Assembly (NCBI RefSeq): GCF_003597675.1
Contig: NZ_CP030827.1
Coordinates: 2,914,001 to 2,978,000 of the forward strand
Direction: 5' to 3'
Source: Neorhizobium sp. NCHU2750
Lineage (GTDB): Bacteria > Pseudomonadota > Alphaproteobacteria > Rhizobiales > Rhizobiaceae
DNA: 64,000 nt
Shown here: positions 30,975-42,272 of the stretch, in pieces
Position numbering within the stretch: the first letter of the stretch is position 1
Layout: the number at the start of each line of letters is the position of its first letter
The notes under the pieces: generated by a model
What the model saw: only the letters and a program-made list of their open reading frames with translations
Database searches by the model: none
Told to the model about the DNA's origin: nothing
Position numbers and translations under genes: made by a program

Positions 30975-30975
<1 letters not shown>
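29713..30975 (+). CDS. glgC: Glucose-1-phosphate adenylyltransferase
   Basis: A 420-residue enzyme that makes ADP-glucose, the committed step of glycogen synthesis. The nucleotide-binding start is [29 protein letters not shown], followed by [24 protein letters not shown] and the sugar-site Lys in IDFVEKPA. A left-handed beta-helix domain closes the protein. An AGGGAGGG ribosome site precedes the ATG at 29713; the much longer open frame upstream is a shadow of glgB. The stop overlaps the glgA start by one base. Confidence 0.97.
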
Positions 30976-34063
<3,088 letters not shown>

Positions 34064-34092
34064 TTTACATTATGGGGCAGGCCCGACGGAGT

Positions 34093-34234
34093 TGCCCCTC
34101 ACACTAACCCTCTCCCCGCAAGCGGGGAGAGGGGACTTGCTCCACTCGACATTGGAGCCAGAGAGCAAGGTTGCCACTTGCGTCCTTCTCCCCGTCTCTA
34201 CGGGGAGAAGGTGCCGGCAGGCGGATGAGGGGCA
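34093..34234. repeat. RIME-like rhizobial intergenic mosaic element
   Basis: A 142-base element bounded by inverted TGCCCCTCA / TGAGGGGCA ends. It contains two strong hairpins: a 12-bp perfect stem CCCTCTCCCCGC / GCGGGGAGAGGG at 34108-34133 and a 12-bp perfect stem CCTTCTCCCCGT / ACGGGGAGAAGG at 34184-34211. The arrangement and the GGTGCCGGCAGGCGGATGAG segment match the RIME family known from rhizobia. It sits between pgm and glgX. Confidence 0.8.
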
Positions 34235-34243
34235 GCCTCACCT

Positions 34244-36232
34244 ATGGACGCTGATAAATCCACACCAACAGCGCAGAGACAAATCGGCATGCCTCAACCG
34301 ACAAAGCCCAAACTCGGTGCAACCCTCACCTCCGACGGTGTCGATTTCGCCGTCTGGTCCTTTTCGGCCGAAAAGATCGAACTCTGCCTCTTCGACGCCG
34401 AGGGCGCTGAACAGACCCACGAGATGAGCCGCGGCGATGATGATATCCACCGTGTCTCGCTAAAGGGCATGTCCGCCGGCCAGCTCTATGGCTATCGCGC
34501 CACCGGCCCCTACGATCCGGACAGGGGTCTCTGGTTCGATCCGTCCAAACTCCTGGTCGATCCCTATGCCAGGGAACTCGATCGCCACTTCCAGCATCAT
34601 CGGGATCTCTCGATCTATTCGGTCGACACGGCCGCGATCGTGCCGAAGGCGATCGTCACGGAGGATATCGAAGCGGCCATAGCGCCCGCCCTGCTCCCTC
34701 CCGGTGGCCTCGTCTACGAGATCGCGGTCAGGCCCTTCACCATCCTCCATCCCGATATCCCGGAAGAGATCCGCGGCACCGTTGCAGCGCTTGCCCATCC
34801 TGCCATCATCGCCCATCTGAAATCGATTGGCGTCGATGCAATCGAGCTGATGCCGATCACCGCATGGATCGACGAACGCCATCTGCCACCGCTTGGTCTT
34901 ACCAACGGCTGGGGCTACAATCCCGTTGCCCTCATGGCGCTCGACCCCCGCCTCTGCCCCGGCGGCATGACGGAGTTGCGAGAAACAGTCGCCGGGCTGC
35001 ACGAGGCCGGCATCGGCGTGATCCTCGATCTCGTCTTCAACCATACCGGCGAGAGCGACCGTTACGGCGCCACGCTTTCCATGCGCGGGCTCGACAATCC
35101 AGCCTATTATCGCCATCTGCCGAACGATCCGGGCGAACTCGTCAACGATACCGGCACCGGCAATACGATTGCCGCCGACCATCCGATGGTACGGCGATTG
35201 ATCGTCGACACGCTCCGTCACTTCGTCTCGAAGGCCGGTGTCGATGGGTTCCGCTTCGACCTTGCACCCGTCGTCGGTCGCACCGCCACAGGCTTCGACC
35301 CGAACGGCGCCACGCTGAAAGCCATGCTGACCGACGAACTGCTCAAGGATCGCATCTTCATCGCCGAGCCCTGGGATATCGGGCCGGGCGGCTATCAGCT
35401 CGGCAACTTCCCCGAACCCTTCATCGAATGGAACGACCGCGCCCGCGACGACATGCGCCGCTACTGGCGCGGCGACCAGTGGATGACCGGCGCGCTCGCC
35501 ACCCGGCTTGCCGGTTCATCCGACATCTTCGAAAAATCCGGCCGCGGCCGCAGCGTCAATTTTCTCGCCGCCCATGACGGCTTCACCCTGTTCGATCTCG
35601 TCTCGAACGAGCACAAGCACAACGACGCCAATGGCGAGGACAATCGCGACGGCCATAACGAGAACTATTCCTGGAACAACGGCGCCGAAGGCCTGACCAC
35701 GGACCCGGACGTGCAGGAACGTCGCCGCCGCGACATACGCGCCCTTCTTTCCACCCTTTTTGCCAGCCGCGGCACGATCATGCTCACCATGGGCGATGAG
35801 GCCGGCCGATCCCAGCGCGGCAACAACAATGCCTATTGCCAGGACAATGAAATCACCTGGATGGACTGGCGGGAACTCGATGCCGGCGTGATGCGGCATA
35901 CCGCCGCCCTCTCCCGCCTGCGCAGGCGATTCTCCGTCTTTTCCGAAACCGGTTTCTTCAGCGGTCAAGGAGATGTCGAATGGCTCTCTCCATCCGGACT
36001 GGCCATGCAGGCAGGGGATTGGGACAATCCCGATAACCATTTGATCGGCATGCTACTCGCCACCAACGACCTCGAAAACGGCCGCGCGACGCGCCTTGCA
36101 GTCCTTTTCAATCGCGGGCGTGACGATGCCGATTTCGAACTGCCCGGCATGGGCTGGCATGAGGTTTTGACGAATGCTCCATGGGCAGGAAAACTTGATT
36201 CACGAAGCGTCGCCTTCTGCATCGAAGCGTGA
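34244..36232 (+). CDS. glgX: Glycogen debranching enzyme
   Basis: A 662-residue GH13 isoamylase-type enzyme that removes branches left by glycogen phosphorylase. An N-terminal CBM48 domain (GATLTSDGVDFAVWSFSAEKIELCLF) precedes the barrel with VILDLVFNHTGE, GFRFDLAPVVGR (nucleophile Asp), IFIAEPWD (acid Glu), NFLAAHDGFTLFDLVS and HNENYSWNNGAEG. The ATG at 34244 has GAGGGG upstream, which belongs to the end of the repeat element; a second in-frame ATG lies at 34289. Last gene of the glycogen cluster, 180 bases after pgm. Confidence 0.95.
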   Translation: MDADKSTPTAQRQIGMPQPTKPKLGATLTSDGVDFAVWSFSAEKIELCLFDAEGAEQTHEMSRGDDDIHRVSLKGMSAGQLYGYRATGPYDPDRGLWFDPSKLLVDPYARELDRHFQHHRDLSIYSVDTAAIVPKAIVTEDIEAAIAPALLPPGGLVYEIAVRPFTILHPDIPEEIRGTVAALAHPAIIAHLKSIGVDAIELMPITAWIDERHLPPLGLTNGWGYNPVALMALDPRLCPGGMTELRETVAGLHEAGIGVILDLVFNHTGESDRYGATLSMRGLDNPAYYRHLPNDPGELVNDTGTGNTIAADHPMVRRLIVDTLRHFVSKAGVDGFRFDLAPVVGRTATGFDPNGATLKAMLTDELLKDRIFIAEPWDIGPGGYQLGNFPEPFIEWNDRARDDMRRYWRGDQWMTGALATRLAGSSDIFEKSGRGRSVNFLAAHDGFTLFDLVSNEHKHNDANGEDNRDGHNENYSWNNGAEGLTTDPDVQERRRRDIRALLSTLFASRGTIMLTMGDEAGRSQRGNNNAYCQDNEITWMDWRELDAGVMRHTAALSRLRRRFSVFSETGFFSGQGDVEWLSPSGLAMQAGDWDNPDNHLIGMLLATNDLENGRATRLAVLFNRGRDDADFELPGMGWHEVLTNAPWAGKLDSRSVAFCIEA

Positions 36233-36279
36233 TAGGCCGGTAGCGGGCGGACATTTCTCGAGTACGAGCGGTGCATTGA

Positions 36280-36762
36280 ATGCGTGAGATTTCGTTGGCG
36301 GACGTGCCGGGCCTGGTAGGCCATGAACTGGGCATATCCGATTGGATTATCGTCGATCAGACCATGATCGACCAGTTTGCGGATGCCACCCTCGACCACC
36401 AGTTCATCCATGTCGATCCCGTGCGAGCGGCGGAAAGCCCGTTCGGCGGCACCATCGCCCACGGTTTCCTGACACTTTCGCTGCTGTCGGCGATGAACTT
36501 CGGCGGCGTTCCGAAGATCCGCGAACAGACGATGGGCATCAACTACGGTTTCGACAAGATCCGTTTCATGTCGCCGGTCAAATGCGGTGCGCGGGTGCGC
36601 GGACGTTTCGTCCTTTCCGATTGCCGTTTCCGCGGCGCCGGCATGCTGATGACCACCTATGAAGTGTCGGTCGAGATCGAGAACGAAAAGAAGCCCGCCC
36701 TGACGGCCAACTGGATCACCATCGTGCAGTTCGATCCGAAGGATCGACCGGAAGGCGTCTGA
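36280..36762 (+). CDS. MaoC-family dehydratase (NodN-like)
   Basis: A 160-residue hot-dog-fold protein. The hydratase motif is visible as DHQFIHVDPVRAAESPFGGTIAHGFLTLSL, with the Asp/His pair of (R)-specific enoyl-CoA hydratases. It also resembles NodN of rhizobia in length and layout. It would hydrate an enoyl thioester; the actual substrate is unknown. The ribosome site before the ATG is weak. Confidence 0.9.
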   Translation: MREISLADVPGLVGHELGISDWIIVDQTMIDQFADATLDHQFIHVDPVRAAESPFGGTIAHGFLTLSLLSAMNFGGVPKIREQTMGINYGFDKIRFMSPVKCGARVRGRFVLSDCRFRGAGMLMTTYEVSVEIENEKKPALTANWITIVQFDPKDRPEGV

Positions 36763-36812
36763 TGCACATCGCGCAAAAGTGTGCAGCGGTCTCTGCGAAG
36801 GACATGCGATAG
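36763..36812. repeat. Rhizobial palindromic intergenic repeat (single copy)
   Basis: Directly after the MaoC stop, the stretch with CGCAAAAGTGTGCAGCGG and CTGCGAAGGACATGCGA resembles a short repeat that is common between genes in rhizobial genomes. Recognition is from memory; the arms can form an imperfect hairpin. Confidence 0.4.
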
Positions 36813-36957
36813 AGAGGGCTTGAAGCGCAGTGGCGAATCCAAGGGATCGCGCCGCCTTGCTTCTGCTGCAGGGTTGGCGGCCCCGCCACCATGCTGGTAG
36901 GCTGCCCCATCAGCCCATGCATTCAATGACGCCTGAAATTGATTGAAGGTTTTGCCC

Positions 36958-37938
36958 ATGACGAATTCCGCAACCGCGCTTTGCCGAATGGTCCTCTCCT
37001 GGATGATCTGGCCTGCGATATTCTGCGGTGGTCTCGTCGGCTGCTATTTCGCCTTTCAATCCGCCTCGCATCTCCTCTGGTTCAATGTCGTCTATCTCTC
37101 GGTCGTGGCCATCATCGCCATCTTCGAGCGGCTCATGCCCTATGAGCAGACCTGGCTGAAGAGAGACAACGAGACCTTCAACGACATCGCCCACACGCTG
37201 CTCAACAAGGGCGGCGTGCAGATCGCCGCCGCGATCGGCACCTCGGCCCCGATGGCGGTCGCAACCGTCGCCCAGCCGGTCTTCGTCCTGCCGGTCAGGC
37301 TGTGGCCGGATAGCTGGCCCTTTGCCCTGCAGGTCGTGCTCGGCCTGATCATCGCCGAATTCGGCCTCTACTGGGCCCATAGGCTCGCCCATGAAAAGAT
37401 GTCGCTCTGGCGCTTCCATGCCCTGCACCACAGCGTCGAACGCCTGTGGGTGATCAATACCGGCCGCTTCCATGTCGTCGATTCGCTGGTCAAGATCGCG
37501 CTGAGCCAGATCCCGCTCTATCTCCTCGGCGCGCCTCTGCCGGTGTTTCTCTGGATCGGTGCGGTCACGGCATTCATCGGCTTGTTGACCCATTGCAATA
37601 TCGAGGTCAGGACCGGCCCGCTCGACTGGTTGATGAGTACCCCGCGCCTGCATCGCTGGCACCATTCCAGGCTGCTCGCCGAGGGCAATACCAATTACGG
37701 CGAAAACCTCGTTCTATGGGACATGGTCTTCGGCACCTATTACAATCCGCCGCGCCCCTCCTCGACCAATATCGGCATCAGCGGCCGCGTCGCCAAAACC
37801 TTCCTCGGTCAGCTTGCCCAGCCGTTCTCCGCCAAGGGGTTCAGGGAGATCATGGGACGCAAACCTAAAGCGGTGCCCTCGGCCGTTTCAGGCTCCGATC
37901 CAGGCGAGAACACGGCCGTCACGACGCCGGCAGAATAG
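36958..37938 (+). CDS. Sterol desaturase / fatty acid hydroxylase family protein
   Basis: A 326-residue integral membrane di-iron enzyme. The His clusters are HRLAH (141-145), HALHH (154-158) and HRWHH (232-236), spaced as in the fatty acid hydroxylase superfamily, with four or more membrane helices. I use the ATG at 36958 with GAAGG eight bases upstream; the TTG at 36943 would add five residues. Bacterial members hydroxylate or desaturate lipids such as carotenoids, hopanoid-type or ornithine lipids; the substrate cannot be read here. Confidence 0.9.
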   Translation: MTNSATALCRMVLSWMIWPAIFCGGLVGCYFAFQSASHLLWFNVVYLSVVAIIAIFERLMPYEQTWLKRDNETFNDIAHTLLNKGGVQIAAAIGTSAPMAVATVAQPVFVLPVRLWPDSWPFALQVVLGLIIAEFGLYWAHRLAHEKMSLWRFHALHHSVERLWVINTGRFHVVDSLVKIALSQIPLYLLGAPLPVFLWIGAVTAFIGLLTHCNIEVRTGPLDWLMSTPRLHRWHHSRLLAEGNTNYGENLVLWDMVFGTYYNPPRPSSTNIGISGRVAKTFLGQLAQPFSAKGFREIMGRKPKAVPSAVSGSDPGENTAVTTPAE

Positions 37939-37974
37939 GTTTACGCCTTTCCGGGGCAGGCATGCTTGCCAAGC

Positions 37975-38280
37975 TCACCCCATATCCAGCATCAGCATGC
38001 CGAGAAGCGGCGGAACCGCAGCGCCGATGACGATCGGCGCGGTGCGTGCAGCCGTCAGCCCGACCGTCGATCCCGCAATCCCGGCGGCGATCAATGCTGC
38101 CATCGGCATTGTCAGGTTGCGGTCGATCCCCGGCGCGAAGGAGGCGAGCAACGCGGCAATGGCTGCCACGCCGCCGACGATGAACCCTTTCCACAATTCG
38201 ATGCCGGCAAACCTTGCCGCAACGCCGCCGCCGGCAACTGCTGTTGCAAGACCAAGCGCGATCCAGTGAATTTCCGGCAT
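37975..38280 (-). CDS. Small hydrophobic membrane protein
   Basis: A 101-residue protein with three likely membrane segments (WIALGLATAVAGGGVAARF; GFIVGGVAAIAALLASFAPG; MAALIAAGIAGSTVGLTAA and a hydrophobic end). A GGGAGGG site precedes the ATG at 38280 by six bases. I do not recognise a family. Its ribosome site lies in the 3' arm of a hairpin that looks like the terminator of the upstream sox operon. Confidence 0.75.
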   Translation of the reverse strand: MPEIHWIALGLATAVAGGGVAARFAGIELWKGFIVGGVAAIAALLASFAPGIDRNLTMPMAALIAAGIAGSTVGLTAARTAPIVIGAAVPPLLGMLMLDMG

Positions 38281-38310
38281 GAAAAACCCTCCCGATTGAA
38301 CCGGGAGGGT
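38281..38310 (-). terminator. Intrinsic terminator of the sox operon overlapping the next ribosome site
   Basis: The 9-bp stem ACCCTCCCG (38286-38294) / CGGGAGGGT (38302-38310) is perfect and, on the minus strand, is followed by TTTTTC and then directly by the ATG of the small membrane protein. The GGGAGGG of the 3' arm is also that gene's ribosome site. Confidence 0.75.
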
Positions 38311-38359
38311 GTGATATTGATCGAAATCCTGCAATTGGCCGATGGTCGAAGACCGGTCG

Positions 38360-38932
38360 TCAGAGTGCTGCGTCTCGCGCGCCTTCTGCAAGAAGCCCGA
38401 AGGCATAGGTGGAAAACGACCGCCAGACCTCGACCCGGAACGCATCTTCCGCGGTCCGGAGCAACACGATCTCCACCTTGCCGAACAGCGTGCGCGAGCA
38501 TGCACCGACCGGGAACACGTCGAGCGACAGATCCTGCGCGCAACCGGCATTGATCGCGTCGGCCGCGCCCGGCCCGGAGACGAGGATGGCGGTGTTGCGG
38601 TGGGAGATATCGGTTGCCGAATGCAGCGCACCGGATTTCGCGGCATCAGCAACAAGGCTACTGCCGACTTCCGACCCGCCATCGGCAAACACCAGCCATT
38701 CGTCCGGTCCGATCCACATCGCCGTGCGCCCACTGGCCGAGGACGACGTCTTCGGCCTGACCGGCAATTCGACTCCGAGTGCGGCAGAAAGTGCCGCGAC
38801 ATCCTCGGCGCGCACACGCAGGTTGATCCGCTCGGCAGGCGCGGCCGGCTCCAGCCGCGCGGTGGCCGAGCCGCCGTGGGCGCCGGAAAGCGGAAGACTG
38901 CGGGTTGCGATATTGGAACCAAGCTCAGCCAT
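38360..38932 (-). CDS. soxG: Sarcosine oxidase gamma subunit
   Basis: A 190-residue subunit of heterotetrameric sarcosine oxidase. It has the GcvT-like fold seen in SoxG, with INLRVRAEDVAALSAALGVELP, MWIGPDEWLVFAD and ATDISHRNTAILVSGPGAADAINAGCAQDL. It overlaps the soxA end by eight bases and is the last gene of the operon. Confidence 0.93.
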   Translation of the reverse strand: MAELGSNIATRSLPLSGAHGGSATARLEPAAPAERINLRVRAEDVAALSAALGVELPVRPKTSSSASGRTAMWIGPDEWLVFADGGSEVGSSLVADAAKSGALHSATDISHRNTAILVSGPGAADAINAGCAQDLSLDVFPVGACSRTLFGKVEIVLLRTAEDAFRVEVWRSFSTYAFGLLAEGARDAAL

Positions 38933-41900
38933 TGATGCGGCCTCCTTCCTTGTCGAAGAACACCAGGTCGGTCACTTCGACGGCAATCGTCTTGTCGGGC
39001 ATCGGCACATAGAGCGTCTCGCCCATCCTCGTCCGCCCGCCAGACACGAGTGCGAACGCGATCGAACGGCCGAGATTTTCCGACCAATAGGACGAGGTGA
39101 CATGGCCGAGCATGGTCATCGGCTTCGGCTGGTTCGGGTCGGCGACGATCTGCCCCCCTTCTTCCAGCACTTCGAGCGGATCCTTGGTGATGAGACCGAC
39201 CAGCTGCTTGCGGCCTTCGCGCACGAGATCCGGACGCTTGAGGCCGCGGATACCGACGAAATCCGTCTTCTTCTTGGAAACGGCCCAGCCATAGCCCGCA
39301 TCGTCCGGCGTCACGGTTCCGTCCGTATCCTGCCCGACGATGATATAGCCCTTTTCGGCACGCAGGATATGCATGGTCTCAGTGCCGTAAAGGCAGGCGC
39401 CCATGCCTCGTGCCCGCTCCCATACGGCCTTCAGCACAGCCGGACCGAAATCGGCCGGCACGTTGATCTCGTAGCCGATCTCGCCGGTAAACGACACGCG
39501 GAAGAGACGCGCCGGCACGCCCATGACCGTGCATTCCGCAACGCTCATATGCGGGAAGGCCTCGTTGGAAATATCGAGCCCTTCGACGAACGGCTCGATG
39601 ATCTCGCGCGCCTTCGGCCCCTGCACCGCAATCACCGCCCACTGCTCGCTGGTCGAGGTGAGCCACACCTTGAGGTCCGGGAATTCCGTCTGCAGATAGT
39701 CTTCCATGTGGTTGAGCACGCGCGGCGCACCGCCGGTCGTCGTCGTCACATGGAACCGGTCCTCGGCCAGACGCCCGACGACGCCGTCGTCATAGACGAA
39801 GCCGTCCTCGCGGGTCATGATCCCGTAGCGGCATTTGCCGGGCTTCAGCGTATCCCAGGCATTGGTGTACATCAGGTTGAGGAATTTTGCCGCATCCGGC
39901 CCCACCACCTCGATCTTGCCGAGCGTCGAGGCATCGAACACGCCGCCAACCGTGCGCACCGTCTTGCATTCGCGGTTGACCGCAGTGTGCATGTCTTCGC
40001 CGCGCTTGGGGAAATACCAGGCGCGCTTCCAGTTACCGACGTTTTCGAACTCCGCGCCTTCGGCTTCTTCGAATGCATGCATCGGCGTCTTGCGCGCCGG
40101 ATCGAACAGCTCGCCGCGCGAGTGGTTGATCAGCGTGCCGTAGGTGACCGGCGTGTAGGGCGCACGGAAGGTCGTCAGGCCCACCTGCGGGATCGGGCGA
40201 CCCAGCATTTCCGACGCAATCGCCAGACCATGCATGTTGGAAAGTTTGCCCTGGTCCGATGCCATGCCATTGGTGGTAAAGCGCTTGATATGCTCGATCG
40301 AATGCATCCCCTCGCGCACCGCAAGGCGGATGTCCTTCGCCGTCACGTCATGCTGGAAGTCGACAAAGGCCTTCACCGCATGTTCCGGCCCTGCACCTTC
40401 GCCGGCACCGACCATACCGCCGGTCCAGTCGAAGCGGTTTTCGCCCGAAAGCGCCAACCGGCCGCCACCGGCGGTAATCGCCTCGTCGATCAGTTCGGCA
40501 AGATCGTCGGTCCCGTTGCAGGCGCCGACCGAGATCGCGTTCTGCGCATAGATATCCGGCACGAAGCGCTGGTTTGCCTCATCGAACTTGAGCTTGCCGC
40601 GCGACTGCGAGAACAGATGCACGGATGGCGTCCAGCCGGCCGATACGATCAGCGCATCGACCTTGATCTTGCGGCGATCGAAATTGCCGTTGCGGGCAAC
40701 TGTCATGGAATTGATCCGCAGGCGGCCCGACGTGTCGACGACCGCATGACCGGTCAGGACGTCGATCCCGAGCTTGCGGGCCTCGGCCAGAACCGCCTCG
40801 CCCGGCCGGTCGCGGCAATCGATGATCGCAGCGATCGCCACACCGGCGCGCTTCAGGTCGAAGGCGGTCTCATAGGCGGAATCGTGCGCCGTATAGACGC
40901 CGACATTGCGGCCGACGGCAACGCCGTGGTGATTGAGGAAGCTGCGCGCCGCCGATGCCAGCATGATGCCGGGACGGTCATTGTTGGCGAACACCATGTG
41001 CCGCTCGATCGAACCGGTCGCAAGCACGACCTTCTTCGTCCGCACCTGCCACAGGCGTTCGCGCGGCGCATCCTTGGATGGCTTGGCGATATGGTCGGTC
41101 ACCCGTTCAACGAGACCGAGGAAACCATGATTATAGTAGCCGAACACCGTCGTGCGGGTCAGCACCGTCACATTCGGCATCGCCTTCAGCGTCGCAGCCG
41201 TGGCCTGCGCCCAGTCATAACCGTTCTGGCCATCGATCATCGTCGATGACTCGGCATGCAGCGCACCGCCGACCTCGGGCTGTTCGTCGACCAGAATGAC
41301 CTTCTTGCCTGTCGCGGCAGCAGAGAGCGCCGCCGTCAGGCCGGCAACACCCGCGCCTGCGATCAGCACGTCGCAATGAACGTAGCGGCTGGCATAGTGA
41401 TCCGGATCGTCTTCCGTCGGCGCGACGCCGAGCCCCGCCGAGCGGCGGATGATCGGTTCGTAGATCTTGTGCCAGGCTTCCTTCGGCCACATGAAGGTCT
41501 TGTAGTAGAACCCGGCGGCAAAGAATGGCGCAAGCACATCATTGACCGCACCGATATCGTGCTTCAACGAAGGCCAGCGGTTCTGCGAGGCGATCTTCGC
41601 ACCGTCGAACACTTCCTGCACCGTGGCACGCACGTTCGGCTGGCGGCGGGCCGCATCGCGGGATACGTCGAGCAGTGCATTCGGCTCTTCCGGGCCGGAT
41701 GTCAGGATGCCGCGCGGGCGGTGATATTTGAACGAGCGGCCGAGAAGATGCACGCCATGCGCCAGGAGCGCGGAGGCGACCGTATCGCCCTCGAGCGCGG
41801 TGTAGTTCTTGCCATCGAAGGTGAAGCGCGCGGTGCGGGCCGGCGTGTGTCGGCCGGCGCCCTTGATGCGGAATGCGCCGCTATTGGAAGAAGAACTCAT
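38925..41900 (-). CDS. soxA: Sarcosine oxidase alpha subunit
   Basis: A 991-residue subunit carrying the NAD-binding half and the folate half. The N-terminal ferredoxin-like part reads FTFDGKNYTALEGDTVASALLAHG; the dinucleotide fold CDVLIAGAGVAGLTAALSAAATGKKVILVDEQPEVGG follows near residue 180. The C-terminal half is GcvT-like (SLVTGEIGYEINVPADF-type text here as FTGEIGYEINVPADFG; ETMHILRAEKGYIIVGQDTDGTVTPDD), which passes the methyl carbon to tetrahydrofolate. It starts in a 4-base overlap with soxD. Confidence 0.96.
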   Translation of the reverse strand: MSSSSNSGAFRIKGAGRHTPARTARFTFDGKNYTALEGDTVASALLAHGVHLLGRSFKYHRPRGILTSGPEEPNALLDVSRDAARRQPNVRATVQEVFDGAKIASQNRWPSLKHDIGAVNDVLAPFFAAGFYYKTFMWPKEAWHKIYEPIIRRSAGLGVAPTEDDPDHYASRYVHCDVLIAGAGVAGLTAALSAAATGKKVILVDEQPEVGGALHAESSTMIDGQNGYDWAQATAATLKAMPNVTVLTRTTVFGYYNHGFLGLVERVTDHIAKPSKDAPRERLWQVRTKKVVLATGSIERHMVFANNDRPGIMLASAARSFLNHHGVAVGRNVGVYTAHDSAYETAFDLKRAGVAIAAIIDCRDRPGEAVLAEARKLGIDVLTGHAVVDTSGRLRINSMTVARNGNFDRRKIKVDALIVSAGWTPSVHLFSQSRGKLKFDEANQRFVPDIYAQNAISVGACNGTDDLAELIDEAITAGGGRLALSGENRFDWTGGMVGAGEGAGPEHAVKAFVDFQHDVTAKDIRLAVREGMHSIEHIKRFTTNGMASDQGKLSNMHGLAIASEMLGRPIPQVGLTTFRAPYTPVTYGTLINHSRGELFDPARKTPMHAFEEAEGAEFENVGNWKRAWYFPKRGEDMHTAVNRECKTVRTVGGVFDASTLGKIEVVGPDAAKFLNLMYTNAWDTLKPGKCRYGIMTREDGFVYDDGVVGRLAEDRFHVTTTTGGAPRVLNHMEDYLQTEFPDLKVWLTSTSEQWAVIAVQGPKAREIIEPFVEGLDISNEAFPHMSVAECTVMGVPARLFRVSFTGEIGYEINVPADFGPAVLKAVWERARGMGACLYGTETMHILRAEKGYIIVGQDTDGTVTPDDAGYGWAVSKKKTDFVGIRGLKRPDLVREGRKQLVGLITKDPLEVLEEGGQIVADPNQPKPMTMLGHVTSSYWSENLGRSIAFALVSGGRTRMGETLYVPMPDKTIAVEVTDLVFFDKEGGRING

Positions 41901-42253
41901 CGGTTGTCTCCCTCCGTCGCTTCCCAGGTTTCGACGCTTGCGTCTTCCACGATCGCCGCGGCTTTCTCGGCAACCGGCACGGGCTGTTTCGGCAGGCCTG
42001 CCTTGTAGGTCATCAGGAACTTGTCGCTCACCGTATCGCGGGCCGCATTGAAGAAACGACCGCAGCCGTTCAAATGCCGCCAGCGCTCATAGGTGAGGCC
42101 TTTTTCATTGTTACGAAGGAAGAAATATTCGGCAAATTCCTGGTCGGAAATGGCCGCGATATTCTCCGGCCGCGCGATATGCGCTTCGCCGGCCCAATGG
42201 AATTCGAGCTCCGAGCGATCTTCCTCGCAATAGGGGCAGTGGATCAAAAGCAT
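41897..42253 (-). CDS. soxD: Sarcosine oxidase delta subunit
   Basis: A 118-residue zinc-binding subunit. MLLIHCPYCEEDRSELEFHWAGEAHIARP holds the Cys6/Cys9 pair, with a His and a later Cys in HLNGCGRFF completing the usual zinc site. Placed between soxB and soxA, with 19 bases to soxB and a 4-base overlap with soxA, as in other soxBDAG operons. Confidence 0.95.
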   Translation of the reverse strand: MLLIHCPYCEEDRSELEFHWAGEAHIARPENIAAISDQEFAEYFFLRNNEKGLTYERWRHLNGCGRFFNAARDTVSDKFLMTYKAGLPKQPVPVAEKAAAIVEDASVETWEATEGDNR

Positions 42254-42272
42254 CTGGTCTATTCCCCTGTAA

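Noticed and set aside
38409..41249. 946-codon open frame on the plus strand
   Set aside because: It is antisense to soxG and soxA, whose family motifs run along the whole length.
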